Assembly (NCBI RefSeq): GCF_910585425.1
Contig: NZ_CAJUCP010000065.1
Coordinates: 1-31,381, forward strand
Source: an uncultured Acetatifactor sp.
GTDB lineage: Bacteria; Bacillota; Clostridia; Lachnospirales; Lachnospiraceae
Direction of reading: 5' to 3'
Length of the DNA stretch: 31,381 bases
Part shown: positions 6,614 to 15,200 of the stretch, piece by piece
Layout of the letters: each line of letters begins with the position of its first letter
Numbering within the stretch: position 1 is the first letter of the stretch
The notes under the pieces: model-generated
Databases searched by the model: none
Told to the model about the DNA's origin: nothing
What the model saw: the letters and a program-made list of their open reading frames with translations, nothing else
Program-made: the position numbers and the translations under genes

Positions 6614-7501
6614 ATGAAGATACAGTTTCTCAATGGCGGGCTGGCCAACCAGGCGTTCCAGTATATTTTCGCAAGGAGCTATGAACTGGCTCGTCCCGGG
6701 GAAGTGATGTACCTGGACGATTCCTGGTTTGCCCTGAACACAGTCCATAACGGCTATGAACTGGAAAAAGTGTTCGGGATCCGTCCCCACATGCTGAGCA
6801 GCTGCTTTGACGATGAGGTGTGGGGGTTCATGCTGGATGAGCGCAGGCGGGGAAAGAGCGTGCCCCAGATACTGTGCGAGAATGGCATCGAGACCTATAT
6901 GATATCCGAAGTAGGCGGGAGCCACCAGTCCTTCAATCCCTTTGGCGGCAGGGTAATCGCCACGCCCTGCAATGAATACCATCCGGAAATCCTGGACGCA
7001 GAGGGGGATGTGTATTACCACGGCTATTGGATCAACAGGAAATGGTTCGCCCCATTTCTGGAGGAGCTGCGGGAGGAATTCCGTTTCCCGGAGATCACAG
7101 ACCGGAAGAATCTGGAGTATCTGAAGCGGATCCGGAATACCCAATCGGTTTCCATCCATATCCGGCGGGGCGATTATGTATCCTTGGGGTGGGAGCTGGG
7201 AGCGGATTTCTACAGGGAAAACGGGGAACGGTTTCTGGAGCTTGCCCCGGGAAAGTGGAATCTTTTTGTGTTTTCCGATGACATCCCATGGTGCAGGACG
7301 CATCAGAAGGAGATGGGGTTCGACCGTTTTCGGCAGGTGGTTTTTGTGGAGGGGAACGACCGGGGCAGGAATTACATCGACATGCAGCTGATGAGCCGGT
7401 GCAAGGGGATGATCATCTCCAACAGCGCGTTCTGCTATCTGGCGGCCTTGCTGAACAGGGGGCTGGAGCACTGTGTGAACCCCACTGTCAGGGAAGTGTG
7501 A
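6614..7501 (+). CDS. GT11-family glycosyltransferase (alpha-1,2-fucosyltransferase-like)
   Basis: The 295-residue cytoplasmic enzyme opens with MKIQFLNGGLANQAFQYIFA, the donor-binding start of family GT11, and has the family motif HIRRGDYV (182-189), FSDD (220-223) and SNSAFCYLAALL (269-280). GT11 enzymes usually transfer fucose from GDP-fucose in alpha-1,2 linkage; the actual sugar is not proven. Start: AAAGGA nine bases before the ATG; an upstream in-frame region back to 6560 lies in the terminator and is not used. Directly behind fliC, it most likely helps decorate flagellin. No GDP-fucose synthesis genes are in the window. Confidence 0.85.
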   Translation: MKIQFLNGGLANQAFQYIFARSYELARPGEVMYLDDSWFALNTVHNGYELEKVFGIRPHMLSSCFDDEVWGFMLDERRRGKSVPQILCENGIETYMISEVGGSHQSFNPFGGRVIATPCNEYHPEILDAEGDVYYHGYWINRKWFAPFLEELREEFRFPEITDRKNLEYLKRIRNTQSVSIHIRRGDYVSLGWELGADFYRENGERFLELAPGKWNLFVFSDDIPWCRTHQKEMGFDRFRQVVFVEGNDRGRNYIDMQLMSRCKGMIISNSAFCYLAALLNRGLEHCVNPTVREV

Positions 7502-7535
7502 TTCGGGATTTCGGCACCACCATGTTTTTTATTCC

Positions 7536-7564
7536 TTGTATTTTTCCCCTATTCCCTTTATAAT
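7536..7564 (+). promoter_or_regulatory. Sigma-A promoter of the GT2-TPR gene
   Basis: TTGTAT (7536-7541), a 17-base spacer and a perfect TATAAT (7559-7564) lie in an otherwise GC-rich region. The start site would be near 7571, 69 bases before the ATG at 7640. Confidence 0.75.
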
Positions 7565-7639
7565 GGATAGGAAGAGCCATTGTGAAAGAAGGATTTGCGC
7601 CGTCCAAGGCAGAATCTGACCATAAAGGAGTAGAAAAAC

Positions 7640-9979
7640 ATGAGCAGAGAGATTCTTTTGACCATATCCATCCTGATTTCCAACCGTCCGGACACGGTGA
7701 GGAAGTGTCTGGATTCCATCCGGCCGCTGCTGGAGGGGGTGCCGTCCGAGCTGATTCTGGTGGACACGGGCTGTGGGGAGCAGGTGCGGCAGATCATAGA
7801 GGAGTATACAGACCATATCATTGATTTCGAGTGGTGCAGGGACTTTGCCAAGGCGCGGAACGCGGGGCTGAAGAAGGCGAAGGGGAAGTGGTTCCTGTTC
7901 CTGGACGATGATGAGTGGTTTGAGGATACGGAGGAGATCATTGCGTTCTTCCGCTCGGGGGAGTACAGGAATTACGGGTTCGCGGTGTATACCCAGCGCA
8001 ATTACCTGGATCTGGAGGGAAGCGTATTCAGCGACCTGCTGGTGGGGCGCATGACGAAGCTGGAGCCGGATGTGAAGTTCATCTACAGCATCCACGAGTG
8101 CTTCAACAGGGTCAAGGGGAAGACGAAGAAATTCCAGGCCTATGTGCATCATTACGGCTACGCCTATCGGACGCCCAAGGACGCCCGCGCCCATTCCCTG
8201 CGGAATATCAGCCTGCTTCTGGAGGAGCACAAGGCAGACCCGGGGAACATGAAGCATACGCTGCAGTTGGCGCAGGAGTATAATGCCATTGAGGAGTACA
8301 GCAAGTCCCTGGAGATGTCCCTGGATGGCATCGGGCTGTTCCGCCAGGGGAAGATTGGGAACGAGTATTTTCTGGCGTCCCTTTTTGCCAATGAGATCAA
8401 TTGCTATATGGAGCTGTACCGGTACGAGGAAGCCATAGAGAAGGGGGAGCAGTACCTGCAGGAAGAGAAAGCGGACAAGATGGTGAAGGCCATGGTGGCC
8501 GGAGATCTGGCCGTGGCGTACATGGAACGGGGCGATTGGGAGAAGGCTCTGAAGAATGCGGAATATTACTGGAAGATTTACCAGGATTACCTTGTGGATG
8601 ACGAATCTTTCCTGGGCTTTGAGACCACGATCACCAATAAATGTTTTGAGCAGCGCAACCGCAGCATTGTGCTGGGGAACGGGATGCGGGCGGCCATCGA
8701 ATCGGGGAAGGCGGAGACGGCGGACAGGTGGTTTTGGAGCTTTGACTGGAAGGAGCCGCAGCTGTTCGTGAACAATGAGATGCTGAAGTCCCTGATAGAG
8801 CGGATGCCGCAGGCAGAGGGGGAAGAGCGGGAGATTTATAGAAAGATGTGCGATGTGCTCCTGGAACGGGAGGAGCTGGAGGGCTTTCTGGTGCAGACCA
8901 TATCGGACTGCTGCAAGAAGCCGGAGGATTTTACGGAGCGGATCAGGACGCTTTCCGTCTATGGGGATTTGAAGTCGAAGCATTGGTTCTTCCGGCTGGC
9001 GGAGATTGTGACGGCGGCTTTCCTGGGGGAGGCGGGAAACGGGAAAGAGCCGGCGGAGGAGGTGTCCGCGGCTGCAAGGCTTTCCGGGGAGGTGGCGGAT
9101 CTGGCGGCCTGTGTGTGGGAGCGGCCCGAGCAGGGCATGTATGCGGTGAAGACGTACTCTATGCTGGAAGCTGTGGAGCGGCTGGGGGGAGATAACCGCG
9201 AGGTTTTGGAGGCAGTGCCTTTTTACCGCTGGAAGAAGGGGATGGAGAAGTATTTCGAGAAGTTCTCCTGGGAGGAAGCTGACTGGTGGAATGAGCGGTT
9301 TACGGCTATCCTGGAGGAGGGGAGCGCGCGTTTGCGGGTGTGGAAAGGGCTCTACAGTCTGGCCGGCGCCGTCAGGGAAGGGGGACGCTGGGAGAAGGAA
9401 GGGCTGGGGAGAGCCATGGAGTCCGGGCAGGTTTCTCCGGGAGCCGGGGGTCTGCCGGGAGCGGGGAAAGGGCTTCCCGGGGACGGAGACGGGGCAGAGG
9501 AGTCAAAGGCAGGAGAAAAAGCGATCCGTTTTATCATGGAAAAGCTGGGTGAGTATGCCGCCTGTCAGAAGGCGCTGTGCGAGAGCATCTATCAGGGGGA
9601 GGTGATCGCCCGGAATCCTGACATGCTGCCGGAAGAATATCAGGGAGCATATCTGATCTCTGATTTCCTGAGGTTGGCGGAAGCGGGAGAGTACGGCGGG
9701 GCAGTGACTGCGATCAGGCAGGTGAGGAAGCTGCTGCCGGGGCTGGACAAGGTGGTAAAGCCCTGTCTGCAGTGGATAGACGGGGAGCTGAAGCGGCAGG
9801 AGCAGGAATCCCGCCAGGCGGCTGGGGAGTTCCAGGTGCTGGCCAGGCAGATCAAGATGAAGCTGCGGGGGCTGATGAATGCAGGGCAGTATGAAGCGGC
9901 GCTGTCTGTAGCGAGACAGATGGAGGCTTTGCTGCCGGGAGATGAGGAGATCCGGCGGATTATCGAGATGCTGGGCTGA
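7640..9979 (+). CDS. Family 2 glycosyltransferase with long TPR-like tail
   Basis: The first 200 residues of this 779-residue protein are a GT-A domain: TISILISNRPDTVRKCLDSI, VDTG (41-44), RDFAKARNAGL (67-77) and the metal-binding DDDEW (89-93). Residues from about 205 on are alpha-helical repeats (for example LAQEYNAIEEYSKSLEMSL and ALKNAEYYWKIYQDY), fitting tetratricopeptide repeats that hold a protein acceptor. A low-complexity Gly/Pro/Ala-rich insert sits near 595-620. The architecture resembles enzymes that glycosylate proteins in the cytoplasm, and the position two genes behind fliC makes flagellin the likely acceptor. It has its own sigma-A promoter (7536-7564); an AAGGAG site lies 11 bases before the ATG. 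Confidence 0.85.
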   Translation: MSREILLTISILISNRPDTVRKCLDSIRPLLEGVPSELILVDTGCGEQVRQIIEEYTDHIIDFEWCRDFAKARNAGLKKAKGKWFLFLDDDEWFEDTEEIIAFFRSGEYRNYGFAVYTQRNYLDLEGSVFSDLLVGRMTKLEPDVKFIYSIHECFNRVKGKTKKFQAYVHHYGYAYRTPKDARAHSLRNISLLLEEHKADPGNMKHTLQLAQEYNAIEEYSKSLEMSLDGIGLFRQGKIGNEYFLASLFANEINCYMELYRYEEAIEKGEQYLQEEKADKMVKAMVAGDLAVAYMERGDWEKALKNAEYYWKIYQDYLVDDESFLGFETTITNKCFEQRNRSIVLGNGMRAAIESGKAETADRWFWSFDWKEPQLFVNNEMLKSLIERMPQAEGEEREIYRKMCDVLLEREELEGFLVQTISDCCKKPEDFTERIRTLSVYGDLKSKHWFFRLAEIVTAAFLGEAGNGKEPAEEVSAAARLSGEVADLAACVWERPEQGMYAVKTYSMLEAVERLGGDNREVLEAVPFYRWKKGMEKYFEKFSWEEADWWNERFTAILEEGSARLRVWKGLYSLAGAVREGGRWEKEGLGRAMESGQVSPGAGGLPGAGKGLPGDGDGAEESKAGEKAIRFIMEKLGEYAACQKALCESIYQGEVIARNPDMLPEEYQGAYLISDFLRLAEAGEYGGAVTAIRQVRKLLPGLDKVVKPCLQWIDGELKRQEQESRQAAGEFQVLARQIKMKLRGLMNAGQYEAALSVARQMEALLPGDEEIRRIIEMLG

Positions 9980-10037
9980 GGCGGATAGCCGGATGGCATG
10001 GGAAGACAGGGGCGGCATAAGTGATTGGGAGGAAGAC

Positions 10038-10583
10038 ATGATACAGCATAGCGAAAGGCGGTATACATCGGAGGATTACTGGAAGCTGCCGGAGGGGAAG
10101 CGGGCGGAATTGATAGACGGGAAATTTTATGATATGGCGCCGCCCGGTTTTGTGCATCAGAAGCTGGTGGGCAAGCTTACCAGGGTAATCGGTAATCATG
10201 TGGAGGCAAAGGGCGGCGGCTGTGAGGTCATGCCAGCGCCCTTTGCCGTGAACCTGAACGCGGACGATGAGAAGTGGGTGGAGCCTGATATCAGCGTGAT
10301 CTGCGATAGAGAGAAGCTGTCGGAGCGGGGCTGCGAAGGGGCGCCGGATTTTGTCATAGAGGTGGTCTCGCCCTCCAGCAGGAAGATGGACTACGCAAAG
10401 AAGACTGTCCTGTATTTGGATGCGGGCGTTCGGGAATATTGGATCGTGGATCCTCAAAAGGGGCGGACTACGGTATATCGGTTCGAAGAGGATGTAGCGC
10501 CGATTATATTCCCTTTTGGGGAGGATATCACGGTGGGGATATACGGAGATTTGGAAATCAATATGGAGAAGCTGCTGGAGTGA
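10038..10583 (+). CDS. Uma2-family PD-(D/E)XK nuclease
   Basis: The 181-residue protein carries the Uma2 (DUF820) pattern: YTSEDYWKLPEGKRAELIDG near the N-terminus, PD at 83-84 (VEPDISVIC), E108 in FVIEVVSPSS, a following K121/K122, and REYWIVDPQ (132-140). These match a restriction-endonuclease fold active site. The biological substrate of the family is unknown, and it is often found singly as mobile cargo. The start at 10038 is chosen for GGGAGGAAG just upstream; the frame is open further up but overlaps the end of the GT2 gene. It interrupts the glycosylation genes and is followed by a tandem repeat, which suggests insertion. Confidence 0.85.
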   Translation: MIQHSERRYTSEDYWKLPEGKRAELIDGKFYDMAPPGFVHQKLVGKLTRVIGNHVEAKGGGCEVMPAPFAVNLNADDEKWVEPDISVICDREKLSERGCEGAPDFVIEVVSPSSRKMDYAKKTVLYLDAGVREYWIVDPQKGRTTVYRFEEDVAPIIFPFGEDITVGIYGDLEINMEKLLE

Positions 10584-10661
10584 GGGGGCTTGCCCGCCGC
10601 CGGGAATAGGCTGATGCCGTCTGGCTTTATGGGGGCTCCGGGTAGGGATTGGGTAGCAAGA

Positions 10662-10781
10662 GGCTTCGGGCGTGACGCTGGATGGGTGTTGGGAAGACAG
10701 GGGCTTCGGGCGTGACGCTGGATGGGTGTTGGGAAGACAGGGGCTTCGGGCGTGACGCTGGATATGGATTGGGAAGCAAGA
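10662..10781 (+). repeat. Three 40-bp tandem repeats before the CDP-glycerol transferase-like gene
   Basis: Copies begin at 10662, 10702 and 10742 with ggcttcgggcgtgacgctgg. The first two are identical over their whole 40 bases and the third diverges at its end. Degenerate pieces flank the array on both sides (near 10634 and 10784). The repeats fill the gap between 10583 and 10825 and are not coding on the + strand. Confidence 0.85.
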
Positions 10782-10824
10782 GATGCCGGGCGGGACGCAG
10801 GAAGGATGAGACAGGAGAAATGGC

Positions 10825-13434
10825 ATGAGACGGGAGCAGAAAAGGCGGGTTCAGGAGTTCGTGGAATTGCTGAGCCAGGCGCATGAGGAGATAAAGAAGG
10901 AAATCGAACGGAAGGATCCGGCAGCGGCCATGGGATTGCTGGCTCAGTGTCAGGAAGGCGCTATCCAGATGGGGAGCCTGATTGAGACGACGGAAGGGGA
11001 GGGTGCCCCGACGATAGCGCTGCTGGAGTCCTACTGCGAACTGGTCTATGAGATATACGGAGAACTGGGACGGACGACGGGAGAGCCGCCGCTGGAGGAA
11101 CCCGGGAGGGATGGGGGGCAGGCAGCAGGCGCCGCTGTTGCTGCGTGTGCAAATGCTGTCATCAGCGGCGCCAAAGCCTATAAGAAGCTCCGGGCAGCGC
11201 TGCTGCGGATAGAGGGCAGCATCCGACATGATATCAAGGTGCGGCTGGAAATCGCCTTTCTCCCCTACAAAGCGTCCATGTGGGACTCGCTGGAGAGCGT
11301 CTGGCGGGCGGCGGAGGAGGATCCGGACTGTGACGCCTATGTGGTGCCGATTCCTTATTATGACCGGAAGGGGGACGGTACGCTGGGGGCATACCATTAT
11401 GAGGGGAATGACTTCCCGGCGGATGTGCCGATCGTCTATTTTGAAAATTACCGTCTGGAGGACAGGAGGCCGGACATTGTATATATCCATAACCCTTATG
11501 ACCAGGGAAATTTCGTCACTACGGTAGATCCCCGGTTCTATTCGGGTGAGATAAAGAAATACGCTGATAAATTGGTATATATACCTTATTATACAACTAC
11601 AGGGGGCATGGCTGAGTCCCAGGCGAGATGTTATGGTTATTACAATGCGGACTATATTGTGATCCAAGCGGAAAAGTACCGCAAGTTTTTCGCGCCGGAG
11701 CTGCCGGAGGGCAAGTTCCTGGCGCTTGGGTCGCCGAAGTTTGACAGGGTGATCCGGATGTGCGCCCGGCCGGGGGCTTTGCCGGAAGCCTGGAAGGACA
11801 GGATGGCAGGCCGGAAGGTGTTCTTTTACAACACCAGCATCAATGGGATGCTGGCGGATACGCCCAGATTCCTGAAGAAGATGGCGTATGTGTTCCGCTG
11901 TTTTCAGGGCAGGGAGGATGTGTGCCTGCTGTGGCGGCCCCATCCCCTTTTGGAATCTACATTGGATTCTCTGCGGCCGGAGTATAGGGCGAGTTACGAT
12001 AAGCTGAAGAAGTTCTTTCTGGAACATGCTCTGGGGATTTATGACGATACGCCGGATATCACGGAGACGGTCTCCCATTGCGATGTCTATCTGGGGGACG
12101 CGGCTACATCCGTCACTTCCCTGTTCGGCATGGCAGGGAAGCCGCTGTTCATTTTTAACAACAATATTGACAGCGCGCCGACAGAGGGGGACTGGCGGGG
12201 GGAGATCGTCAGGGGATTCCAGGCATATAGAGAGGACGAATGGATGGTCACCCAGGGGAATAAATTGTATCGGTCTCCGGGGAATGATTACAGATATGAA
12301 TATTACTGTGATTTGTCCGCTTATGCTGCCGGAGGATATTATACAAGGGCGTTCGGGATGGACGGGAAGGTGTACGTCTGTCCCGGGAATGCCCAGGATA
12401 TCCTGGTGGTGGGGGACGGCAGGATACAGAGACGCATTCCGCTGGAGCGCCATATAGAGCAGTACGGGGCTTTTGCGGGGGCATGGAGGATTGGAGATTG
12501 CCTGTTCCTGATCCCCATGCAGTATCCCGCCATCGTCAGATATGACACGAGACGCGACAAAGTGGATTATATCAAAGGCTACAATGATGTCTTCGTAAAT
12601 TGTACCGACGGCATCTGGCGGGTGGGGGGAAGCTGTGTGTGGAAAGGGTTCCTGCTGTTGGCCTCCCCCATGGACGACCGCATCCTGGCCATAGACGGCA
12701 ATACCGGAAAGACAGGGCTGCTGGTCACAGGCGTTGAGATGTCGGGCGGATGTCTGGGCTTAATTCCCGAGGGCGGGTATCTGTGGATGCTCCCTTTCTC
12801 CGGGAGAAAGGTGACCAGGTGGGATCCCCAGAGCGGAAAAGCCAGGGTATATGACAGGCTCCCGGAGGGTTTCCGGTGCAGGGAGCTTCCCAGGGGGCAT
12901 GAGAGCGCGGAGCGCCCTTTCAGCGGGATTGCATTCGGCAGAGGGCATGTCTATCTTTCCCCGTTGTGGGGGAACATGTTCGTGCGCCTTGACCGGGAGA
13001 CCGGGGAGACGGAGGAATGGAGACCGCCATTCCCGGTGCCGGACAAGGAGAGGAATGGGTACTTCGTGGCGGGGAGCCGGGGGGTTTTTCTGCCGGAAGC
13101 GGAAAGTGGCACATGCCATTATTTCTCTGGGTTTGACCGCAGGCTGTATGATGTGGATCCGGATGAGGGGGCATATCGGGAAATCGCTGTGGGTTTCCAC
13201 AGGGAGGAGCTGTCTGCCCATGCGGCGGGATTTTCGGAGGAATCGGAGTGGATGCAGTATGCCTGTGCGGAGAGCGCCTTCAACTCCCTGGAGGATCTGC
13301 TGGAGGGCAATATCAGCGGAAATGCCTTCCACAGGGAAAGGCAGCTCCGGGCATATGGGAGAATCGCGGCGAACAATGACGGGACATGCGGGGAGAAGGT
13401 GCACCGGTTCCTGTGCAGGAGCCTGGGGCTGTAA
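10825..13434 (+). CDS. CDP-glycerol glycerophosphotransferase-like protein with a C-terminal propeller-like domain
   Basis: Three parts can be seen in 869 residues. Residues 1-130 are helical and charged. About 135-450 resemble the TagF/TarF-type transferase fold: LEIAFLPYKASMWDSLESVW, YIPYYTTTGG, LALGSPKFDRV, VFFYNTSINGML, LLWRPHPLLEST and CDVYLGDAATSVTSLFGMAGKPLFIFN. About 500-800 is rich in W/G/Y strands with repeated LVxG, GGSCVWKGFLLLASP and GYLWMLPFSG segments, like a beta-propeller. The predicted job is transfer of a polyol phosphate from a CDP carrier. There is no signal peptide or membrane segment, so the acceptor is met in the cytoplasm or at the membrane face. Start: AGGAG nine bases before the ATG. 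Confidence 0.7.
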   Translation: MRREQKRRVQEFVELLSQAHEEIKKEIERKDPAAAMGLLAQCQEGAIQMGSLIETTEGEGAPTIALLESYCELVYEIYGELGRTTGEPPLEEPGRDGGQAAGAAVAACANAVISGAKAYKKLRAALLRIEGSIRHDIKVRLEIAFLPYKASMWDSLESVWRAAEEDPDCDAYVVPIPYYDRKGDGTLGAYHYEGNDFPADVPIVYFENYRLEDRRPDIVYIHNPYDQGNFVTTVDPRFYSGEIKKYADKLVYIPYYTTTGGMAESQARCYGYYNADYIVIQAEKYRKFFAPELPEGKFLALGSPKFDRVIRMCARPGALPEAWKDRMAGRKVFFYNTSINGMLADTPRFLKKMAYVFRCFQGREDVCLLWRPHPLLESTLDSLRPEYRASYDKLKKFFLEHALGIYDDTPDITETVSHCDVYLGDAATSVTSLFGMAGKPLFIFNNNIDSAPTEGDWRGEIVRGFQAYREDEWMVTQGNKLYRSPGNDYRYEYYCDLSAYAAGGYYTRAFGMDGKVYVCPGNAQDILVVGDGRIQRRIPLERHIEQYGAFAGAWRIGDCLFLIPMQYPAIVRYDTRRDKVDYIKGYNDVFVNCTDGIWRVGGSCVWKGFLLLASPMDDRILAIDGNTGKTGLLVTGVEMSGGCLGLIPEGGYLWMLPFSGRKVTRWDPQSGKARVYDRLPEGFRCRELPRGHESAERPFSGIAFGRGHVYLSPLWGNMFVRLDRETGETEEWRPPFPVPDKERNGYFVAGSRGVFLPEAESGTCHYFSGFDRRLYDVDPDEGAYREIAVGFHREELSAHAAGFSEESEWMQYACAESAFNSLEDLLEGNISGNAFHRERQLRAYGRIAANNDGTCGEKVHRFLCRSLGL

Positions 13435-13614
13435 GAAAGAAGCCTCAGCGGTCAGACTGCCATGTCCGCCTGGCGCGGCTGTCTGTTTGGACAGAGAGCC
13501 ATGTTCCATGTGAAAATCCATGGGAAGCCGGTTTCCTTGGGGGCAGTGTTTTGGCAAGGGACTGGGTGAGGGAGATTTTATATCATCAGACAGGAAAGCA
13601 GATGGAGAAGCAGT

Positions 13615-14949
13615 ATGACAAAGGTGATTACGTATGGGACATTCGACCTCTTTCACGAGGGGCATTACCGCCTGCTGAAAAGGGCGAAAGCCCTGGGGGA
13701 TTATCTGATAGTGGGGGTGACCACGGAAGCCTACGACAAGACCAGAGGGAAGCTGAATGTAGTGGATTCCCTGGTGACCCGGATCGAGAACATCAAGAAG
13801 ACAGGCTTCGCGGATGAAATCATCATAGAGGAGACGGAGGGGCAGAAGTTCAACGATATCAAAAGGCTGGGCATCGACATCTTCACCGTGGGATCCGACT
13901 GGACGGGCTGCTTCGACTATCTGAAAGACTACTGCAAAGTAGTATACCTGGAGCGGACAAAGAACATCTCCAGCACCATGCTGCGGGAGCAGAACAGCCA
14001 TATCCAGAGAGTGGGCATCATAGGGACGGGCAGGATTGCGGCCAGGTTCATGCCGGAGGCGAAGCTGGTCAGCGGCATCAGCGCCCAGGGGGTGTATAAC
14101 CCTCACCGTGACAGCGCGGCCAGGTTCGCCGAAAGATGGGAAATCGAGGCCTATGGGGACTTGGAAGAATTCTTCGAGACGGTGGATGTGGTGTATGTGG
14201 CATCGCCCCACGAGACCCACTATGGATATATCAAAGGGGCTCTGGCGCATGGGAAGCATGTGCTCTGCGAGAAGCCCATGGTGCTGGAGCGGGCCCAGGC
14301 GGAGGAATTGTTCCGGTGCGCGAAGGAGCGGGGGCTGATCCTCTTCGAGGGAATCAAGACGGCGTACTGTCCGGGGTTCCAGAAGCTGCTGGGGATCGCC
14401 TGCAGCGGCAGCATAGGCAGCATCCGGAATGTGGAGGCATGTTTTACGAAGCTGGAGGCGCCGGACACCAGGGAGCTGACTGACAGGAGGTATGGGGGGA
14501 GCTTTACGGAGCTGGGGAGCTACTGCATGCTGCCAATCCTGAAGCTACTTGGGAGGGATTATGAGGAGATCCGCTTTGAGTCCCTCAAGGGGGAGAACGG
14601 CCTGGATCTGTTCACGAAGGTCTCTTTGAAGTATCCCAACGGGGTGGCCACGGCTACCTGCGGCCTGGGAGTCAAGTCGGAGGGGCGGCTTCTGATCGCG
14701 GGCACCAAGGGGTACATCGTGGCGGAGGCGCCCTGGTGGAAGACCACTTATTTCGAGGTGCACCACGAGAATCCGGGGGATGTGCAGAAGTATTCGGAAA
14801 TCTTCCTGGGGGATGGGCTGCGGTATGAGATCAGCGATTTCTTGTCCATGATCAACGGCGCGGAGAAGCATAATTTTAAGCTGACGAGAGGGGAGTCGGT
14901 GGCGCTGGCGGGGATGATGGAGGGGTTCCTCCGGCAGGCGGGACGGTAG
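13615..14949 (+). CDS. Glycerol-3-phosphate cytidylyltransferase-like domain fused to a Gfo/Idh/MocA oxidoreductase
   Basis: Residues 1-125 are a TagD-type cytidylyltransferase: GTFDLFHEGH with the H14-x-G-H17 nucleotide motif and R114-TKNISST, which would make a CDP-polyol from CTP. Residues 131-444 are a Gfo/Idh/MocA dehydrogenase: VGIIGTGRIAARF (NAD(P) site, 133-145), CEKP (218-221) and YGGSFTELGSYCM. The natural fusion suggests that one protein both oxidises or reduces a polyol or sugar and loads it onto CMP. The neighbours, two CDP-glycerol transferase-like proteins and a TarI-like enzyme, support a CDP-linked product used by this island. GGAGAAG lies five bases before the ATG. Confidence 0.85.
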   Translation: MTKVITYGTFDLFHEGHYRLLKRAKALGDYLIVGVTTEAYDKTRGKLNVVDSLVTRIENIKKTGFADEIIIEETEGQKFNDIKRLGIDIFTVGSDWTGCFDYLKDYCKVVYLERTKNISSTMLREQNSHIQRVGIIGTGRIAARFMPEAKLVSGISAQGVYNPHRDSAARFAERWEIEAYGDLEEFFETVDVVYVASPHETHYGYIKGALAHGKHVLCEKPMVLERAQAEELFRCAKERGLILFEGIKTAYCPGFQKLLGIACSGSIGSIRNVEACFTKLEAPDTRELTDRRYGGSFTELGSYCMLPILKLLGRDYEEIRFESLKGENGLDLFTKVSLKYPNGVATATCGLGVKSEGRLLIAGTKGYIVAEAPWWKTTYFEVHHENPGDVQKYSEIFLGDGLRYEISDFLSMINGAEKHNFKLTRGESVALAGMMEGFLRQAGR

Positions 14950-15055
14950 AATGGGGGAAAGACGGTAGATGATTCGGCTGTGCAGAGCGCTTTTCGCGGG
15001 GCTGGCCGTTTGCGCCGGTGTTGAAGAAAAGGGGGCTGTGAACCGCATTTTCTGC

Positions 15056-15084
15056 TTCAACTGAGGAATGATGTATGGTAAAAT
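15056..15084 (+). promoter_or_regulatory. Possible extended -10 promoter of the AAA ATPase gene
   Basis: TTCAAC (15056-15061), 17 bases, then TAAAAT (15079-15084) preceded by TGG. The -35 box is poor. A hairpin with arms gttgaag/cttcaac (about 15020-15061) overlaps it. Confidence 0.35.
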
Positions 15085-15200
15085 GAAAGTATGCATACGA
15101 TGTCAGCGAAACGGATGTCCAGATAGTTTCTGGGGAAGAGATGCTGACAGAGGTGTGAGTGATTGGGATATTTCTGTGGCTGAGGCAGGGGGAAGCGCGT

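Noticed and set aside
7529..8983. Long - strand open frame opposite the GT2-TPR gene
   Set aside because: It is a GC-rich shadow of a strong + strand gene, without motifs or a ribosome binding site.
10627..12453. A 600-codon open frame on the - strand
   Set aside because: It mirrors the well-supported transferase gene on the + strand and the 40-bp repeats; the protein shows no family features.
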